A DNA stretch of 6,276 nucleotides from a bacterium (GTDB lineage Bacteria; Pseudomonadota; Alphaproteobacteria; Caulobacterales; Hyphomonadaceae): contig JAVBYB010000547.1 of NCBI GenBank assembly GCA_030824255.1, forward strand, positions 1-6,276. Direction: 5' to 3'. The notes under the pieces were generated by a model, which saw only the letters and a program-made list of their open reading frames with translations, searched no databases and was not told the DNA's origin. The position numbers and the translations under genes are program-made. Numbering within the stretch: position 1 is the stretch's first letter; each line of letters opens with the position of its first letter. Of this stretch, positions 5,768 through 6,276 are shown piece after piece.

Positions 5768-5850
5768 GTGACTCATGGGGGCCGAATCGAAGAGTCTTCT
5801 CCAGTCTTTCCACCTGTCGATAAGCGTGTGACTCAACCGTGTGCCGAATC
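5768..5850. repeat. tandem module GTGACTC-N6/8-GCCGAATC, two copies
   Basis: Copy one is GTGACTC (5768-5774), six bases, then GCCGAATC (5781-5788). Copy two is GTGACTC (5828-5834), eight bases, then GCCGAATC (5843-5850). The copies start 60 bases apart, and each holds two GANTC sites. A DnaA-box-like 9-mer lies just before copy two and another 11 bases after it. The agreement extends beyond the GANTC cores. Confidence 0.6.
5815..5823 (-). promoter_or_regulatory. DnaA-box-like 9-mer TTATCGACA
   Basis: On the minus strand it differs from TTATCCACA at one position (sixth base). It lies in the PPSR-side half of the putative origin, opposite in orientation to the box at 5862. Confidence 0.5.
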
Positions 5851-5861
5851 CGGCGCCTGGG

Positions 5862-5870
5862 TTGTCCACA
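5862..5870 (+). promoter_or_regulatory. DnaA box TTGTCCACA
   Basis: One mismatch to TTATCCACA (third base). It is the best-looking DnaA site in the region, 63 bases before the PPSR start. Confidence 0.6.
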
Positions 5871-5904
5871 TTTACTCCCCAGAGCTATTGGGTAAGTGCC
5901 TCAC

Positions 5905-5937
5905 ATGACGGGCAGGGGAAGCCTCGCGCGCGAATGA
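5905..5937 (+). CDS. possible 10-codon upstream ORF overlapping the PPSR start
   Basis: ATG 5905 opens MTGRGSLARE and its TGA (5935-5937) overlaps the PPSR ATG (5934-5936). Since the PPSR gene has no well-spaced Shine-Dalgarno, translation could be coupled through this short frame. There is no protein-level evidence and chance is a real possibility. Confidence 0.2.
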   Translation: MTGRGSLARE

Positions 5938-6276
5938 CCTACGAGACCTATTTCAACGTGCATCTTGTGTCGGATTCGACCGGCGAGACCCTCAACGCGG
6001 TCATGCGCGCAGCCTGTGCACAGTTCGACAACGTCGCCCCGCTCGAACACAACTACTATCTGGTGCGCAGCCCGAAACAGCTCGAGCGCGTGCTGAAGGA
6101 AATCGAAGGCGCTCCCGGCGTCGTCCTCTACACCATCACCGACGAAACCCTGCGCAACCGGCTGGAGGAACGCTGCCGCGAGATCGGATCGCCGACGCTC
6201 GCCGTCATCGATCCGGCTGTGAACATGCTGTCGCGCTATCTCGGCCTTGCCTCCGCTCACAAGGTCGCCGGCCAGT
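5934..6276 (+). CDS. pyruvate, phosphate dikinase regulatory protein-like (PPSR/DUF299), 5' part
   Basis: The gene opens at ATG 5934 and runs 114 codons to the window edge without a stop, so the C-terminal half with the P-loop is outside. The N-terminus MTYETYFNVHLVSDSTGETL matches the start of the DUF299/kinase-PPPase family, and VLYTITDETLRNRLEERC (64-81) and VIDPAVNMLSRYLG (90-103) also fit. The family holds ADP-dependent kinase/phosphorylase enzymes that regulate pyruvate phosphate dikinase or PEP synthase; which target applies here cannot be told. No in-frame start lies upstream. An AGGGGA motif sits about 14 bases before ATG, too far for a good Shine-Dalgarno. It is the right-hand neighbour of the putative origin, as the RP001-type gene is in Caulobacter and Rickettsia, and is transcribed away from it. 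Confidence 0.93.
   Translation, partial: MTYETYFNVHLVSDSTGETLNAVMRAACAQFDNVAPLEHNYYLVRSPKQLERVLKEIEGAPGVVLYTITDETLRNRLEERCREIGSPTLAVIDPAVNMLSRYLGLASAHKVAGQ

Larger units (their letters stand above)
5573..5850. repeat. cluster of 14 GANTC (CcrM methylation) sites
   Basis: Sites start at 5573, 5580, 5588, 5599, 5676, 5693, 5699, 5750, 5755, 5770, 5784, 5792, 5830 and 5846. Chance would give about one per 256 bases. The first three form back-to-back inverted pairs (GATTC-TT-GAATC-TTA-GATTC), AGATTCT recurs 11 bases apart at 5587 and 5598, and 5750/5755 are adjacent (GAGTCGAGTC). CcrM methylation of GANTC marks replication state in Caulobacter-like bacteria. Confidence 0.9.
5545..5933. other. 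putative chromosomal replication origin (Cori-like) between hemE and the PPSR gene
   Basis: This is a 389-base non-coding region between diverging genes. It combines two exact CtrA boxes, three DnaA-box-like 9-mers, an AT-rich block and 14 GANTC sites. Known: the Caulobacter origin lies between hemE and the RP001-type (PPSR/DUF299) gene, is bound by DnaA and repressed by CtrA, and CcrM methylates GANTC. Seen: the same flanking genes and the same classes of site. By eye the plus strand is C-richer than G on the hem side and G-richer on the PPSR side, as expected for forks leaving this point, but the right side is short. Inferred: replication starts here. Confidence 0.85.

Noticed and set aside
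5901..6260. 119-codon open frame on the minus strand
   Set aside because: It is antisense to the recognisable PPSR coding sequence.
1..6276. CRISPR arrays, insertion sequences, tRNA or rRNA genes
   Set aside because: No regularly spaced long repeats, transposase motifs, terminal repeats or tRNA-like folds were seen in any part of the window.

Overview
The window looks like the replication-origin region of an alphaproteobacterial chromosome, most likely from the Caulobacterales/Hyphomonadaceae side of the class. This rests on three things. The gene order is hemE, hemH, hemJ, rho on one side and a PPSR-type gene on the other. The genes diverge from a 389-base non-coding region between hemE and the PPSR gene, which is the place of the Caulobacter origin (Cori). 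That region carries two exact TTAA-N7-TTAA CtrA boxes, DnaA-box-like 9-mers, an AT-rich stretch and 14 GANTC (CcrM methyltransferase) sites. No taxon can be named from the sequence alone.

Layout from left to right. Bases 1-587 (minus) hold the 5' part of a 2OG-Fe(II) oxygenase-like gene that runs off the left edge. Bases 758-958 (plus) hold a small 66-residue basic protein of unknown function with a near-ideal Shine-Dalgarno. A strong GAAA-capped hairpin (987-1022) separates it from a convergent unknown gene (1023-1487, minus). Then come rho (1523-2812), hemJ (2994-3425), hemH (3458-4516) and hemE (4513-5544), all on the minus strand. The putative origin occupies 5545-5933. The PPSR gene starts at 5934 on the plus strand and runs off the right edge.

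hemE, hemH and hemJ form a compact heme-synthesis operon: uroporphyrinogen decarboxylase, ferrochelatase and the oxygen-independent protoporphyrinogen oxidase. hemE and hemH overlap by 4 bases and hemH and hemJ are 32 bases apart. rho follows after 181 bases that contain a plausible promoter of its own and a C-rich leader that could serve autoregulation. The left 1.5 kb (two unknown genes and the oxygenase) lies where relatives often carry mnmE/mnmG/rsmG/parAB beside rho, so it may be accessory DNA. The main interest of the window is the architecture of the putative origin; it is not a new protein system.
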